Source: Penaeicola halotolerans
GTDB taxonomy: Bacteria; Bacteroidota; Bacteroidia; Cytophagales; Cyclobacteriaceae
Direction: 5' to 3'
Assembly: GCF_016464625.1 (NCBI RefSeq)
Contig: NZ_JAEAGO010000003.1
Coordinates: 124,001-188,000, forward strand
DNA length: 64,000 bases
The translations under genes were made by a program, and so were the position numbers. The notes beneath the pieces were generated by a model, which searched no databases, was not told the DNA's origin, and was given only the letters and a program-made list of their open reading frames with translations. This document shows, piece by piece, positions 54,096 to 62,796 of the stretch (the first letter of the stretch is position 1; each line of letters opens with the position of its first letter).

Positions 54096-55209
54096 AACTT
54101 ACATAAAGCATATATTGCTCTTCTTGCTTACAGCAGTGTGTACAACATTGGCTGGGATGGAATGGACCTATGGCAAATTCATTATGGTCGAAGAAGCGCA
54201 ACCTGAATGGAAACATCTTTGGGGCGCACTCCCCTATACCATTTCTTTTTTGAGCTTCCTCATGGTGCATGAGTTAGGGCATTACTTTATGGCTCGGTAC
54301 TATAAGATCGATGTGACGCTACCCACTTTTATGCCGGGTTGGTTAGGATTCTTGGGAGCTCCCTCTATTGGTACTTTTGGGGCAGTGATCCGAATCAAAG
54401 GCTTCATCAAATCAAGGAAGGAATACTTTGACATAGGCATAGCAGGACCTTTGGCTGGATTTATCATAGCAGTAAGCGTGTTAATTTATGGCTTTACACA
54501 CCTTCCTGAGCCTGATTTTATTTATGAAGTACATCCTGAGTATGCAGCATTTCAAGGTGACTTCAAGGATTATGTCTTTGAAGATGAGTCAGGGGTCAAA
54601 CTCAGACTTGGCTATAATTTACTCTTTAGTTTACTTGAAGACACATTCGCAGATTCTGATAAGATGCCTAACGCTTATGAGGTGATCCACTACCCCATCC
54701 TATTTGCTGGGTATCTTGGGCTACTCTTTACTGCACTCAATCTTCTTCCTATTGGTCAGCTAGATGGTGGGCATGTTATCTTCGGTTTGTTCGGGAGACA
54801 TCGACATAAGCCTATTAGCATTGCGCTTTTCATTGCTTTACTCTTTTATTCGGGGCTAGGCATTGTATCACCATATCATGCCGTAGAAGAATTGATCTTT
54901 AGCATTCCGCTTTACACGGGATTTCTTTACATCTGTTTTCACACAACTGGTTGGCGCAAAAGTAATAAACTCCTTGCAGCGGTGAGTATTGTTTTGGGTC
55001 AATACTTGATCTCACAGTTTTGGCCTCATGCGGCAGGCTATCAAGGATGGCTACTTTATGGGTTTCTCATCGGTAGAGTACTAGGAATCGGGCATCCACC
55101 TGCCCTATTTGATGAGCCTTTGAGCAAAAGAAGGAAATTATTAGGATGGGTTTGTTTAGTGATTTTCATCCTATGTTTTAGTCCTCAGCCATTGGTGATT
55201 GATTTGTAG
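54082..55209 (+). CDS. Site-2-type intramembrane metalloprotease (M50-like)
   Basis: A 375-residue membrane protein with about eight hydrophobic segments. The zinc motif HELGH is at residues 63-67 in a membrane helix, and the third ligand Asp228 lies in LLPIGQLDGGH, as in site-2 proteases. There is no PDZ domain, so it belongs to the compact group without a substrate-gating domain. Site-2 proteases commonly cut anti-sigma factors or signal-peptide remnants; no direct partner is adjacent. Cotranslated with the HAD gene through an overlap. Confidence 0.87.
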   Translation: MHDRKTYIKHILLFLLTAVCTTLAGMEWTYGKFIMVEEAQPEWKHLWGALPYTISFLSFLMVHELGHYFMARYYKIDVTLPTFMPGWLGFLGAPSIGTFGAVIRIKGFIKSRKEYFDIGIAGPLAGFIIAVSVLIYGFTHLPEPDFIYEVHPEYAAFQGDFKDYVFEDESGVKLRLGYNLLFSLLEDTFADSDKMPNAYEVIHYPILFAGYLGLLFTALNLLPIGQLDGGHVIFGLFGRHRHKPISIALFIALLFYSGLGIVSPYHAVEELIFSIPLYTGFLYICFHTTGWRKSNKLLAAVSIVLGQYLISQFWPHAAGYQGWLLYGFLIGRVLGIGHPPALFDEPLSKRRKLLGWVCLVIFILCFSPQPLVIDL

Positions 55210-55222
55210 TAAACTAACTATT

Positions 55223-55789
55223 CTACAAATACCACCTTTGTTTGCGTCTATTAAAATCTACATATAGGAAAATAGAAAGCAGCGCTAAGCAAGCACTGGT
55301 GAAAATACCAATCACAAATTGCTCTCCTGTAAAAGCTTGATAGCCAATCATCAAAGCACCGAAACTCACGATACCTGCAAATACAGCATACCATGCTGTA
55401 CGATAATACCATGCATAAGGGAAGAAATGTGCTCCAGTGATGATCGCATAAGCCATCAAGAAATATTGAGGATAGCGTAAAAGGCAAAAAAACAAAAAAG
55501 GGAAATAAAAGAGCTGTGCAAAGTTGAGCCAAAGACCAAGCGGCTGGAGTGGATTGTTTTTTACTTTCCAATTGGTCTTTAGCACTTTAGAAAAAGTAAA
55601 AGCTAAGGGCAATAAAATCCCTCCTACGATAAAAGTAAGTACAGACTTATCATACGCATCAGCTTCATCTATCGTCCATATAATAGCGATAAGTGCCCAC
55701 ACAACAGAAGCTGCCAAAGTGAAGTCCAAACCATTTTTAGCACGCAGAGATAGCTCATCCCTGAGATAATCAAAATCCTTCGTTTCCAT
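55223..55789 (-). CDS. Hypothetical multi-pass membrane protein
   Basis: Not recognised with confidence. The 188-residue protein starts with a polar helix (DFDYLRDELSLRAKNG) and has about six hydrophobic segments (near 22-42, 48-66, 83-105, 107-120, 128-150 and 155-178). Aromatic residues are frequent, and it ends in FNRRKQRWYL. Probably third in a leftward run with the DoxX and cupin genes (29 and 31-base gaps). A role in the membrane is all that can be said. Confidence 0.65.
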   Translation of the reverse strand: METKDFDYLRDELSLRAKNGLDFTLAASVVWALIAIIWTIDEADAYDKSVLTFIVGGILLPLAFTFSKVLKTNWKVKNNPLQPLGLWLNFAQLFYFPFLFFCLLRYPQYFLMAYAIITGAHFFPYAWYYRTAWYAVFAGIVSFGALMIGYQAFTGEQFVIGIFTSACLALLSIFLYVDFNRRKQRWYL

Positions 55790-55818
55790 AAAATCCCTTT
55801 TCCCTTAATAAAAATAGC

Positions 55819-56196
55819 CTACTTTAAGAGTCCCATCAACTGCTCTTTACGATCAAACATGATCCATGTCATCACTGCGAGCATCAAGACGACAATAGGT
55901 AAACCATCAGGTGCTACAGTCAAATGGGTCAAAGTGATCCCTACCATGATAGGTGTCAAAATCACAGCGGCTAGTAATCTAGTCTTTCTCGGGATGAGCA
56001 TTAGCCCAGCTATGATCTCTACGATAGAGATCAGCGGCATGAGCCAAACGATTTCTTGTAGTGCTACAAAGTCATCCACTACTTCTTGTGGCATGTCTTC
56101 TGGCATAGGGAAATAATTGAAAAATTTGTTGAGACCACTATTGACAAAAAGTATCGCCAATAGTACCGAACAGATGAGCTGGGCTTTCTTTTTCAT
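55819..56196 (-). CDS. DoxX-like membrane protein
   Basis: A 125-residue protein with four membrane helices, in the DoxX/DoxD-like superfamily. The opening VLLAILFVNSGLNKFFNYF and the middle LMPLISIVEIIAGLMLI are typical, with the helical hairpin and the charged PRKTR loop. Function of this small branch is unknown. Lies between the cupin gene and the hypothetical membrane gene. Confidence 0.8.
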   Translation of the reverse strand: MKKKAQLICSVLLAILFVNSGLNKFFNYFPMPEDMPQEVVDDFVALQEIVWLMPLISIVEIIAGLMLIPRKTRLLAAVILTPIMVGITLTHLTVAPDGLPIVVLMLAVMTWIMFDRKEQLMGLLK

Positions 56197-56227
56197 ATTT
56201 GTTTTGGTTTAAATGTCGATCGTTCTG

Positions 56228-56593
56228 TCAAATCCAAGTCAGATTTTCCACAGTCTGCGCTGATTTGACCTCTCCAGTATGCTTGGTAGACTTAGGCTCT
56301 ACTAGCATGACACAAGCTTCCTCTCCCTCTCTCGTCCATGGCTTGTGCTGTACACCTTTTGGCACCAAGATGACTTCCCCTGCGCGAGTCTCTACAGTCG
56401 TCCCATCATTAAAATCCATCATCAAAGTGCCGCTGATTACTACAAAAAGTTCATCTTCTAGATCATGCTGATGCCATACAAAATCCCCCTGTAGTTTGGC
56501 CAGCTTGACATAGTTGTCATTTAGATCACCTATGATGTATGGATGCCAGTGATCTTTAATCTTATCGAACTTTTCTTTTAAATTAGTTTTCAT
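56228..56593 (-). CDS. Cupin domain protein
   Basis: A 121-residue single-domain cupin. Motif 1 reads FVWHQHDLEDELFVV with the metal-ligand His-x-His...Glu, and motif 2 is VPKGVQHKPW with the last His. This is the pattern of small sugar- or metal-binding cupins of unknown reaction. First gene of a short leftward set with the DoxX-like gene. Confidence 0.85.
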   Translation of the reverse strand: MKTNLKEKFDKIKDHWHPYIIGDLNDNYVKLAKLQGDFVWHQHDLEDELFVVISGTLMMDFNDGTTVETRAGEVILVPKGVQHKPWTREGEEACVMLVEPKSTKHTGEVKSAQTVENLTWI

Positions 56594-56656
56594 AACAGCT
56601 GTCTTGGTTCACTAAAGATACACAGCTTATCCTTTATTTAGAATACTTTAGCCCAA

Positions 56657-57565
56657 TTATAAAAGTGCATTGGTTACCAAGTCCTTAGCTGACAATTCAC
56701 TCACTTCTAAACCCTTTGCATAGATCCAGTCGAGGTATTCCTGCACCTTAGCCATATCCATCTGTCCCCAGTTAGCTTCATCTCCATAATACTGTGAAGT
56801 ATAGAGCTGACTATCCAATAAAAATCCGAGATCATGTGATCCTGATGGCATGTAAGCTTCCATGATTTTAACTACTTGTAATGGGTTGGCAGCGGCATGT
56901 AAAAAGCCCTTTTTAGATGCTTGCAGAAATGCTCGATAAATAGCCTGAAGCTTATTCATCTTATCCTCTGAGGCCATGATTACTGGCGAATAACTGTAGG
57001 GAATTCCAAAGTCTTCCATTTTGAAAGTAGATAGTGCCACACCATTTCTAGCAGCTTCTACGCCTTCCCAATTATCAAAGATCCAAGTAGCATCCGCTGT
57101 GCCTTCGAGGAGTGTATTCCATATCCCAAGCTTAGCAGGATACGTGATTTTGATATTCCCTTTTCCTCCATCATTTTTGATCATCTCTTTGACTATATGA
57201 TCTTCATACCTGGCCTGATAGGAAGCATAAATCTTTCCATCTAAGTCCTTGGGAGACCGAACATCTGCTCGCTTGAGCGTCACGATCGCACTGATATCTG
57301 ACTTAAAGAGGGCAGCTATAGCTTTGACTGCAAATGGCTTCGCTTTGGTGCGGTAGCTGAGTACACTCTCCATAGGACAGAGCGCAAAATCCACTTGTCC
57401 AAGCTCTAGCTTTTTAGCTGGGGTGACTTGATAGTCGTCCTGATCTGGAGTAACCAAGTCTAAGGCTATACCAAGATCTTGGTAAAATCCGAGCTCTTTG
57501 GCTACTACGAATCCAATATGATTGGTATTGACTGTCCAGTCTAGGGCTATTTTCAATGAATGCAT
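56657..57565 (-). CDS. THI5/NMT1-like substrate-binding-fold protein without signal peptide
   Basis: A 302-residue protein with the periplasmic-binding-protein (type II) fold of the NMT1/THI5 family. LKIALDWTVNTNHIGFVVAKE starts the first lobe, and VDFALCPMESVLSYR and GTADATWIFDNWEG are typical. The protein begins directly at the first strand with no signal peptide. An in-frame stop lies eight codons upstream of the ATG, so none has been missed. No permease or ATPase gene is adjacent. It may be a cytoplasmic enzyme or an orphan binding protein; the CCCFC motif of fungal Thi5 is not seen. Substrate and role are open. Confidence 0.75.
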   Translation of the reverse strand: MHSLKIALDWTVNTNHIGFVVAKELGFYQDLGIALDLVTPDQDDYQVTPAKKLELGQVDFALCPMESVLSYRTKAKPFAVKAIAALFKSDISAIVTLKRADVRSPKDLDGKIYASYQARYEDHIVKEMIKNDGGKGNIKITYPAKLGIWNTLLEGTADATWIFDNWEGVEAARNGVALSTFKMEDFGIPYSYSPVIMASEDKMNKLQAIYRAFLQASKKGFLHAAANPLQVVKIMEAYMPSGSHDLGFLLDSQLYTSQYYGDEANWGQMDMAKVQEYLDWIYAKGLEVSELSAKDLVTNALL

Positions 57566-57643
57566 AAGCGTAAAATGGTTGAAAAGCTAAGATACTATCT
57601 CAGGGGAGAGGAAGCAAACCATCTAAAACTTACCTTGGGTCTC

Positions 57644-58573
57644 CTAATCACTCAAGATAAACTGTAAAGGAATGTGAAGTCTTTGCTTCCAGTCTGCTTC
57701 TGCATGTGCTGCACCTTCAATCTTCATAGTTTGCCAACTGTCTGAAGTATATCCTTTATCTCTCATGACTTGATCTACCTGAAGCTGATATTTCTCATAG
57801 TAAGCATCAAGCGCTTCTGTGCCAAAGTCAAAATATAGTTTGTGTGAAGCAGGATCAGGCAAATGGTCTTTTAAGTATGCTAAAAATGACTGCGGAATGT
57901 CCGCTCTGCTATCGTCAAAAACCCCTATCCAGTGAGTAGATAGGCAAGCAGCTGCAGAAAACACCTCTGGATACTCACAGAGCGCATACATCGAGATCAA
58001 TCCACCCATGCTTGATCCTGCTATAAAAGTATGTGCTTGATCTGGAAGCGTAGCATAGTGAGTATCTATGTATGGCTTTAACTCCTCGACAATAAACCGC
58101 AAATAAGCATCAGAACTAACATCATGGACGAAAAGCGTAGATTCTTCTAATAGCCACTTTTGATAATCTGAGGACAGTGACTCAAAAGGTTTCTGAGGAA
58201 AATAATCTGCATGTCTTTCTTTGTTTGCATTCCAGATACCTACTACGATTGTTGGTGGGACTTTTTCCTCCGAGCGTAGGCTAGTCATTACTTCATCTAC
58301 ACCCCACTCCTGCCTATTCCATGTGGTGGTACTATCATAGAGCATTTGACCATCGTGCATGTAGAGCACTTGATAAGCCCTCTGCTCATCATAGTCCGCT
58401 GGCAGCCATATGTCTATATGTCGAGGGGTGACATGCTCAGAAGGAAAATCAGCCAAGCGTAGGACTTGTCCCCCTGCGAGCTTAAAATCCATCGGCTTTG
58501 GTACTATCTTAGTTTGACAGGCACTCATGAGAAGGAAAAAACATAAGAAGTAATATTTATTTAAAGCTTTCAT
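57644..58573 (-). CDS. Esterase D-like alpha/beta hydrolase, lipoprotein
   Basis: About 309 residues from the ATG at 58573, one base past the HTCS stop. A longer frame into the HTCS gene exists but its first 35 residues are shadow sequence. The N-terminus (FLCFFLLMSACQTK) is a lipoprotein signal. The esterase fold has the oxyanion strand QVLYMHDGQMLYD, nucleophile Ser in AGSSMGGLI, and a late His in AAHAEADW. The PF00756-type group contains feruloyl and acetyl esterases and enterochelin hydrolases. Next to a glycan-sensing regulator, an acyl-sugar esterase is a fair guess. Confidence 0.8.
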   Translation of the reverse strand: MKALNKYYFLCFFLLMSACQTKIVPKPMDFKLAGGQVLRLADFPSEHVTPRHIDIWLPADYDEQRAYQVLYMHDGQMLYDSTTTWNRQEWGVDEVMTSLRSEEKVPPTIVVGIWNANKERHADYFPQKPFESLSSDYQKWLLEESTLFVHDVSSDAYLRFIVEELKPYIDTHYATLPDQAHTFIAGSSMGGLISMYALCEYPEVFSAAACLSTHWIGVFDDSRADIPQSFLAYLKDHLPDPASHKLYFDFGTEALDAYYEKYQLQVDQVMRDKGYTSDSWQTMKIEGAAHAEADWKQRLHIPLQFILSD

Positions 58574-58574
58574 A

Positions 58575-61500
58575 TCAATCCATATCATCTTTGTAAACAG
58601 AAGGACTTTGTCCATACGTTTTTTTGAAGACCTTACTAAAGTATGGCACATCTTGAAATCCGACTGCATAAGCCACATCAGCTATTCTGTACTTGCCAGA
58701 TTGCAACATCTTTAAAGCCATCTTCATTCTATATTCTTTGATGAAATCCGATGGAGAAAGACCTGTTAGGGCTTTTAATTTCCTGAACAAATGCACCCTA
58801 CTCATTCCAACTTTCTCTCCTAAAAAATCTACAGTAAGGTTAGGTTGATCTACATTCTCCTTTAATATCTCATAAAGCTTTTGTATCAGTTGCTCATCAA
58901 ACCCTTGCTTAGTGGACTCTTCTGAAGATATATCTGATCTGGCTTCTCTATATTTATTTTGGAGTAATTTACGATTGATTAAAATATTTTTAATTCTTGC
59001 TTTGAGCTCCAAAATATTGAAAGGCTTGCTGATATAATCATCTGCTCCATACTCCAAACCTTCCAACCTATTCATTTGTGAGTTTTTAGCAGTTAGCAAG
59101 ATGACTGGAATATGACTTAATTCATTTGTTGATTTGATCGCTTTGCATAGCTCAAAACCATCCATTTCTGGCATCATCACATCACTGATGATTAAGGCTG
59201 GCCCTTTTCTTTTTACTTTTTCAAGTCCTGATTTTCCGTCTTTCGCAGTGCTTATCTCAAATTCATTTTTAAGATGATCCTTCAAAAATCTCCTCAGCTC
59301 CTGATGATCCTCTACAATTAAGATGAGCTCTTTCTCCTCTTTTGATTGTTCACTAGAGATAATTAGTGGGGTATCTTGATATTCAAGTGGAATAGGTTTA
59401 GTGAATGGCTCTGGAGATGCACTATTGCCTTGATTTGTAGCAGGATCAAAAGGCAACCAAAACTCAAAAAGAGTCCCCTCCCCAAACTTGCTTGATACAT
59501 TTATCTCCCCTCCTAGTATATTCACTAAAGACTGTGTGAGCGAAAGACCTATCCCTGCGCCATAATTATTTTGACCTGTTTTAAAAAATCTATCAAAAAC
59601 TCTCCCTAAATCCTCGGGTGCTATTCCTGAACCCGTATCCTGTACTGAGAAAAGGTATCGATCATCTTTGTCTAGTTTCAAACCAACTGTAATCTCACCA
59701 CCTTCCTCAGTAAACTTAAAGGCATTTGATAACAAATTGAAAAAGATTTTCTCTAGTTTGTCTTGATCTATCAATAAGGGAACTTCTCTAACATCAGTTT
59801 TGACATAGCTAAGTTTGATTTTTCGCTTATCTGCCATAGCTCTAAAGCTATCTATCACTTCCTGCATCAAGGCATCAAGGTACACTGGCCTCAAGTTCAA
59901 TTTGTGATGACCCGTTTCTATCTCTCTAATCTCTAAGATCTGATCGATGAGATGCAATAGCCTTTTAGCATTAAAGAGCATGATTTTCAACCTACTCTTT
60001 AGCCACTGATCTCCTATTTTACTATTAATGATCTCTTCAAGGGGACTCAAAATCAGTGTAAGTGGTGTCCTAAACTCATGAGAAACATCTATAAAATATT
60101 TAAGCTTTAGATCATGAATTTCCTTCCACTTTTCCTTTTCTAACTGTTCTAGCTTAAGGTTACTTTTTAGCTGGGTACTTTTGACAGCATTGTACCTGAT
60201 GATCCAAAAGCCAAGTAAGATACCTACACCATACAAGCATATAGCCCACCAAGTACGCCAAGGTGGTGGTAAAACAATCACTTCTAACGTCTTGGGAGTC
60301 TCATTCCATACGCCATCATTATTAGATCCCTTTACTAGAAATGTGTAAGTTCCATCGGGTAAGTTGGTATACGTCACGCTTCTTCTATCACCACTGTACA
60401 CCCAGTCTTGATCAAAACCCTCCAGTTTGTAAGCATATTGATTGTTCTCAGGCCTGATATAATTGAGCGCGGCAAACTCAAGTGTCAAAATGGATTGAAA
60501 GTAATCAATGACAATTTGTTCTGTTTTATTAAGCTCTTTACTTAGAATTCCTGTCGGATCCCTAGGAGATATTTCTTTATTTGAAATGCTCAGACTAGTC
60601 AAAACCACAGGAGGAATGTAGCTATTACTTTCTAGTTTGATCGGGTCTAGCATCACATAGCCATTACTCCCACCGATCAAAAAGTCCCCTGATTTCAATT
60701 TATAAAAAGCTCCCTCATTAATTTCTTCCAGCGGAAATCCAGAATTGAAATTATAATTTTTGAAAGTTTGCCCTAAATGAGGAGTCCATTTAGATAAGCC
60801 ATCCAAGCAAACAAACCATATTTGCCCTAGATCATCTTGAAGTGTTCCAAGTACGATATTGTTGGCTAATCCATTGCCCGTATGAAACTGCCTCAATTCC
60901 TCACTATTTGGATCAAAAGCAAACACTCCTTCCCCATTAGACGCTAGCCAAAGGGTACCATCAGCGTCTTCAAATACATGATTAAACTCATCTACTCTGA
61001 CTGATACACCATTCACCAGTCCTTGCTCATAGGGAGTTATATTACCACTTTTTGGATCAAAAACTACAATCCCTTTACCCTTAGTAGCCAATATGAGAGT
61101 ACCATCTGATCGCTGAAGAATATTTTTTACAGGATAGTTTTTAAGAAAGTCATGCACTAAGTCCTCTCCTATAAAAGACTCATATTGTCTTCTTATTGTA
61201 TTGAAAAAATAAAGTCCTCCATCACTATCTGTTCCTATCCACAAGCCATTGTTGGCATCTTCTACTATGCAATTGATAATAGATTGACTTAGTGATATAT
61301 AATTAGAAGATTGTTCACCAGGATATTTAATCAGCGAATTTTGACTCTTATCCAAAAGATGTAGCCCTTCTCTAAATATGCCAACCCAAATCTGATCTTG
61401 CTTATCCCTTAAAATGGCTTTTACAGTAGACTGTGCATTACCTATGATCTTATGCGTATCCTTATTTTTATTGACAAAGTTGATCCCTCCACGCTCAGTG

Positions 61501-62645
61501 CCGATATATTTATTTCCTTCTGCATCTTCTACAAATGCCCCTACCACATCATAGCTTAACGAAGAAAGGTCAGTTGGTACGTGATAATAATGTTTGAATT
61601 TTTGGTTTTCAATATCAAATAAGTTGATGCCTCCAAAGTAAGTTCCTACCCACATAGATCCTTTTTGATCTAACAATAAAGCCCTGATACTTCCATGAGA
61701 AAGCCCTTTGGCATCTCCTTCTTGAAAGTTTATTCTTTTAGATATTTTACCATCTGAGATTAAGTTTAAACCATTGAAAGTCCCTACCCAGAGTTGTCCT
61801 TCTTTGTCATGTTGGAGTACTCTAATGTTATTATTTGAAAGCACTAAATCTTTACTATAGGCTCCAGTGTGGTAGTGAGCTAGAGGTTTACCAGAGAAGT
61901 CAATGAGAAAAAGACCATCACCATAAGTACCTAGCCAGATGCCTCTATCTGAAAAAGCGATAGCCTCTATTCTCGCTTCATAACTTTGAGCATATGAGGT
62001 TTTAACTTTTTCTACCTTTCCATTTTGATTGATTTTATACAGACCAAGCCTAGATCCACCTACCCAGATATTGCCCATTTCATCAGAGGTGATCGCACTG
62101 ATCATCCCTATTCCGTTAAAAATGGGATCGTCCTGTGGTTCAAACATTTCGGACTGCTGGTTAAAATTAAATAATCCATAGCGACCACCTATCCAAATTT
62201 GATTTTTATCATCTATGTAAATGACATTAAATGGAGTAGCTTCATAAGTTGCTTGTGGCAATTCATAATTGATAAAAATACCTAAAGTCCTATCGTACTT
62301 ACTTAATCCATTTTCTGACACTACCCAGATATCCCCCCTATCATCTTCAGCTATGTCATAGATGATATTACCTCCTAGGGTAGATGAGTCCCCTACTTCA
62401 TGCTTAAAAACATCAAAAACGTATCCGTCATATAAATTAAGCCCATCTCGGGTTCCGATCCATATAAATCCATAGCTGTCTTGATGTAAGCTTAATACTG
62501 AGCTTTGCGATAAGCCATTTTTGACACCAATTCTTTCAAATTTAAAATCACTATAATCTAGTCCTTGACCATGGACATGGTAAGAAAAGCTAATGCAAAT
62601 CAAAAGCTTGAATAGGCAGTAGAAAATGTTTCGGATAGATATCAT
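58575..62645 (-). CDS. Hybrid two-component system regulator (HTCS)
   Basis: A 1356-residue one-protein phosphorelay. A signal peptide (about 1-26) is followed by a large periplasmic double propeller of two-component-regulator repeats (D-x-x-G-x-I/L-W-x-G-T, many copies to about residue 700), a Y_Y_Y domain (about 722-795) and one membrane helix (797-818). The HisKA domain has His856 in SHEFRTPL. The HATPase domain has FFNLLSNAFKFT, DTGSGI and GAGIGLSL. The receiver domain has Asp1155 in ISDVMMPEMDG, and an AraC-type DNA-binding domain lies at about 1255-1352. This is the SusR-like glycan-sensing type that activates neighbouring degradation genes. Divergent from a GH2 gene and directly upstream of the esterase. 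Confidence 0.95.
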   Translation of the reverse strand: MISIRNIFYCLFKLLICISFSYHVHGQGLDYSDFKFERIGVKNGLSQSSVLSLHQDSYGFIWIGTRDGLNLYDGYVFDVFKHEVGDSSTLGGNIIYDIAEDDRGDIWVVSENGLSKYDRTLGIFINYELPQATYEATPFNVIYIDDKNQIWIGGRYGLFNFNQQSEMFEPQDDPIFNGIGMISAITSDEMGNIWVGGSRLGLYKINQNGKVEKVKTSYAQSYEARIEAIAFSDRGIWLGTYGDGLFLIDFSGKPLAHYHTGAYSKDLVLSNNNIRVLQHDKEGQLWVGTFNGLNLISDGKISKRINFQEGDAKGLSHGSIRALLLDQKGSMWVGTYFGGINLFDIENQKFKHYYHVPTDLSSLSYDVVGAFVEDAEGNKYIGTERGGINFVNKNKDTHKIIGNAQSTVKAILRDKQDQIWVGIFREGLHLLDKSQNSLIKYPGEQSSNYISLSQSIINCIVEDANNGLWIGTDSDGGLYFFNTIRRQYESFIGEDLVHDFLKNYPVKNILQRSDGTLILATKGKGIVVFDPKSGNITPYEQGLVNGVSVRVDEFNHVFEDADGTLWLASNGEGVFAFDPNSEELRQFHTGNGLANNIVLGTLQDDLGQIWFVCLDGLSKWTPHLGQTFKNYNFNSGFPLEEINEGAFYKLKSGDFLIGGSNGYVMLDPIKLESNSYIPPVVLTSLSISNKEISPRDPTGILSKELNKTEQIVIDYFQSILTLEFAALNYIRPENNQYAYKLEGFDQDWVYSGDRRSVTYTNLPDGTYTFLVKGSNNDGVWNETPKTLEVIVLPPPWRTWWAICLYGVGILLGFWIIRYNAVKSTQLKSNLKLEQLEKEKWKEIHDLKLKYFIDVSHEFRTPLTLILSPLEEIINSKIGDQWLKSRLKIMLFNAKRLLHLIDQILEIREIETGHHKLNLRPVYLDALMQEVIDSFRAMADKRKIKLSYVKTDVREVPLLIDQDKLEKIFFNLLSNAFKFTEEGGEITVGLKLDKDDRYLFSVQDTGSGIAPEDLGRVFDRFFKTGQNNYGAGIGLSLTQSLVNILGGEINVSSKFGEGTLFEFWLPFDPATNQGNSASPEPFTKPIPLEYQDTPLIISSEQSKEEKELILIVEDHQELRRFLKDHLKNEFEISTAKDGKSGLEKVKRKGPALIISDVMMPEMDGFELCKAIKSTNELSHIPVILLTAKNSQMNRLEGLEYGADDYISKPFNILELKARIKNILINRKLLQNKYREARSDISSEESTKQGFDEQLIQKLYEILKENVDQPNLTVDFLGEKVGMSRVHLFRKLKALTGLSPSDFIKEYRMKMALKMLQSGKYRIADVAYAVGFQDVPYFSKVFKKTYGQSPSVYKDDMD

Positions 62646-62796
62646 ATAAATACTTCCTTAAAAATGAGGGATGCATTTATCAGTATCAAATTTTGAACAT
62701 TAAAATTTTGTGTTAATTTTATGCAGCTTTTAACGATTTTTAATTTTACACTTCATTTGCTTGTATTGGAGCTTAAAAACTCAAAATACACGTTTA
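62646..62796. promoter_or_regulatory. Divergent regulatory gap between HTCS and GH2
   Basis: A very AT-rich 151-base gap that must hold both promoters. It contains a direct repeat AAATTTTG at 62688-62695 and 62703-62710 (15-base period), which could be an AraC-type binding site. No good TAnnTTTG box is seen. Chance matches are likely in such AT-rich DNA. Confidence 0.25.

Noticed and set aside
55251-55571. 106-codon minus-strand frame overlapping the hypothetical membrane gene
   Set aside because: Alternative frame of the 188-residue gene; its composition reflects that gene and it lacks its own promoter or start context.
57566-57643. TPP riboswitch upstream of the THI5-like gene
   Set aside because: The gap is only 78 bases and shows no CUGAGA-type thi-box.
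58574-58678. N-terminal extension of the esterase inside the HTCS gene
   Set aside because: The extra 35 residues lie over HTCS coding sequence, and the lipoprotein signal starts at the ATG at 58573.
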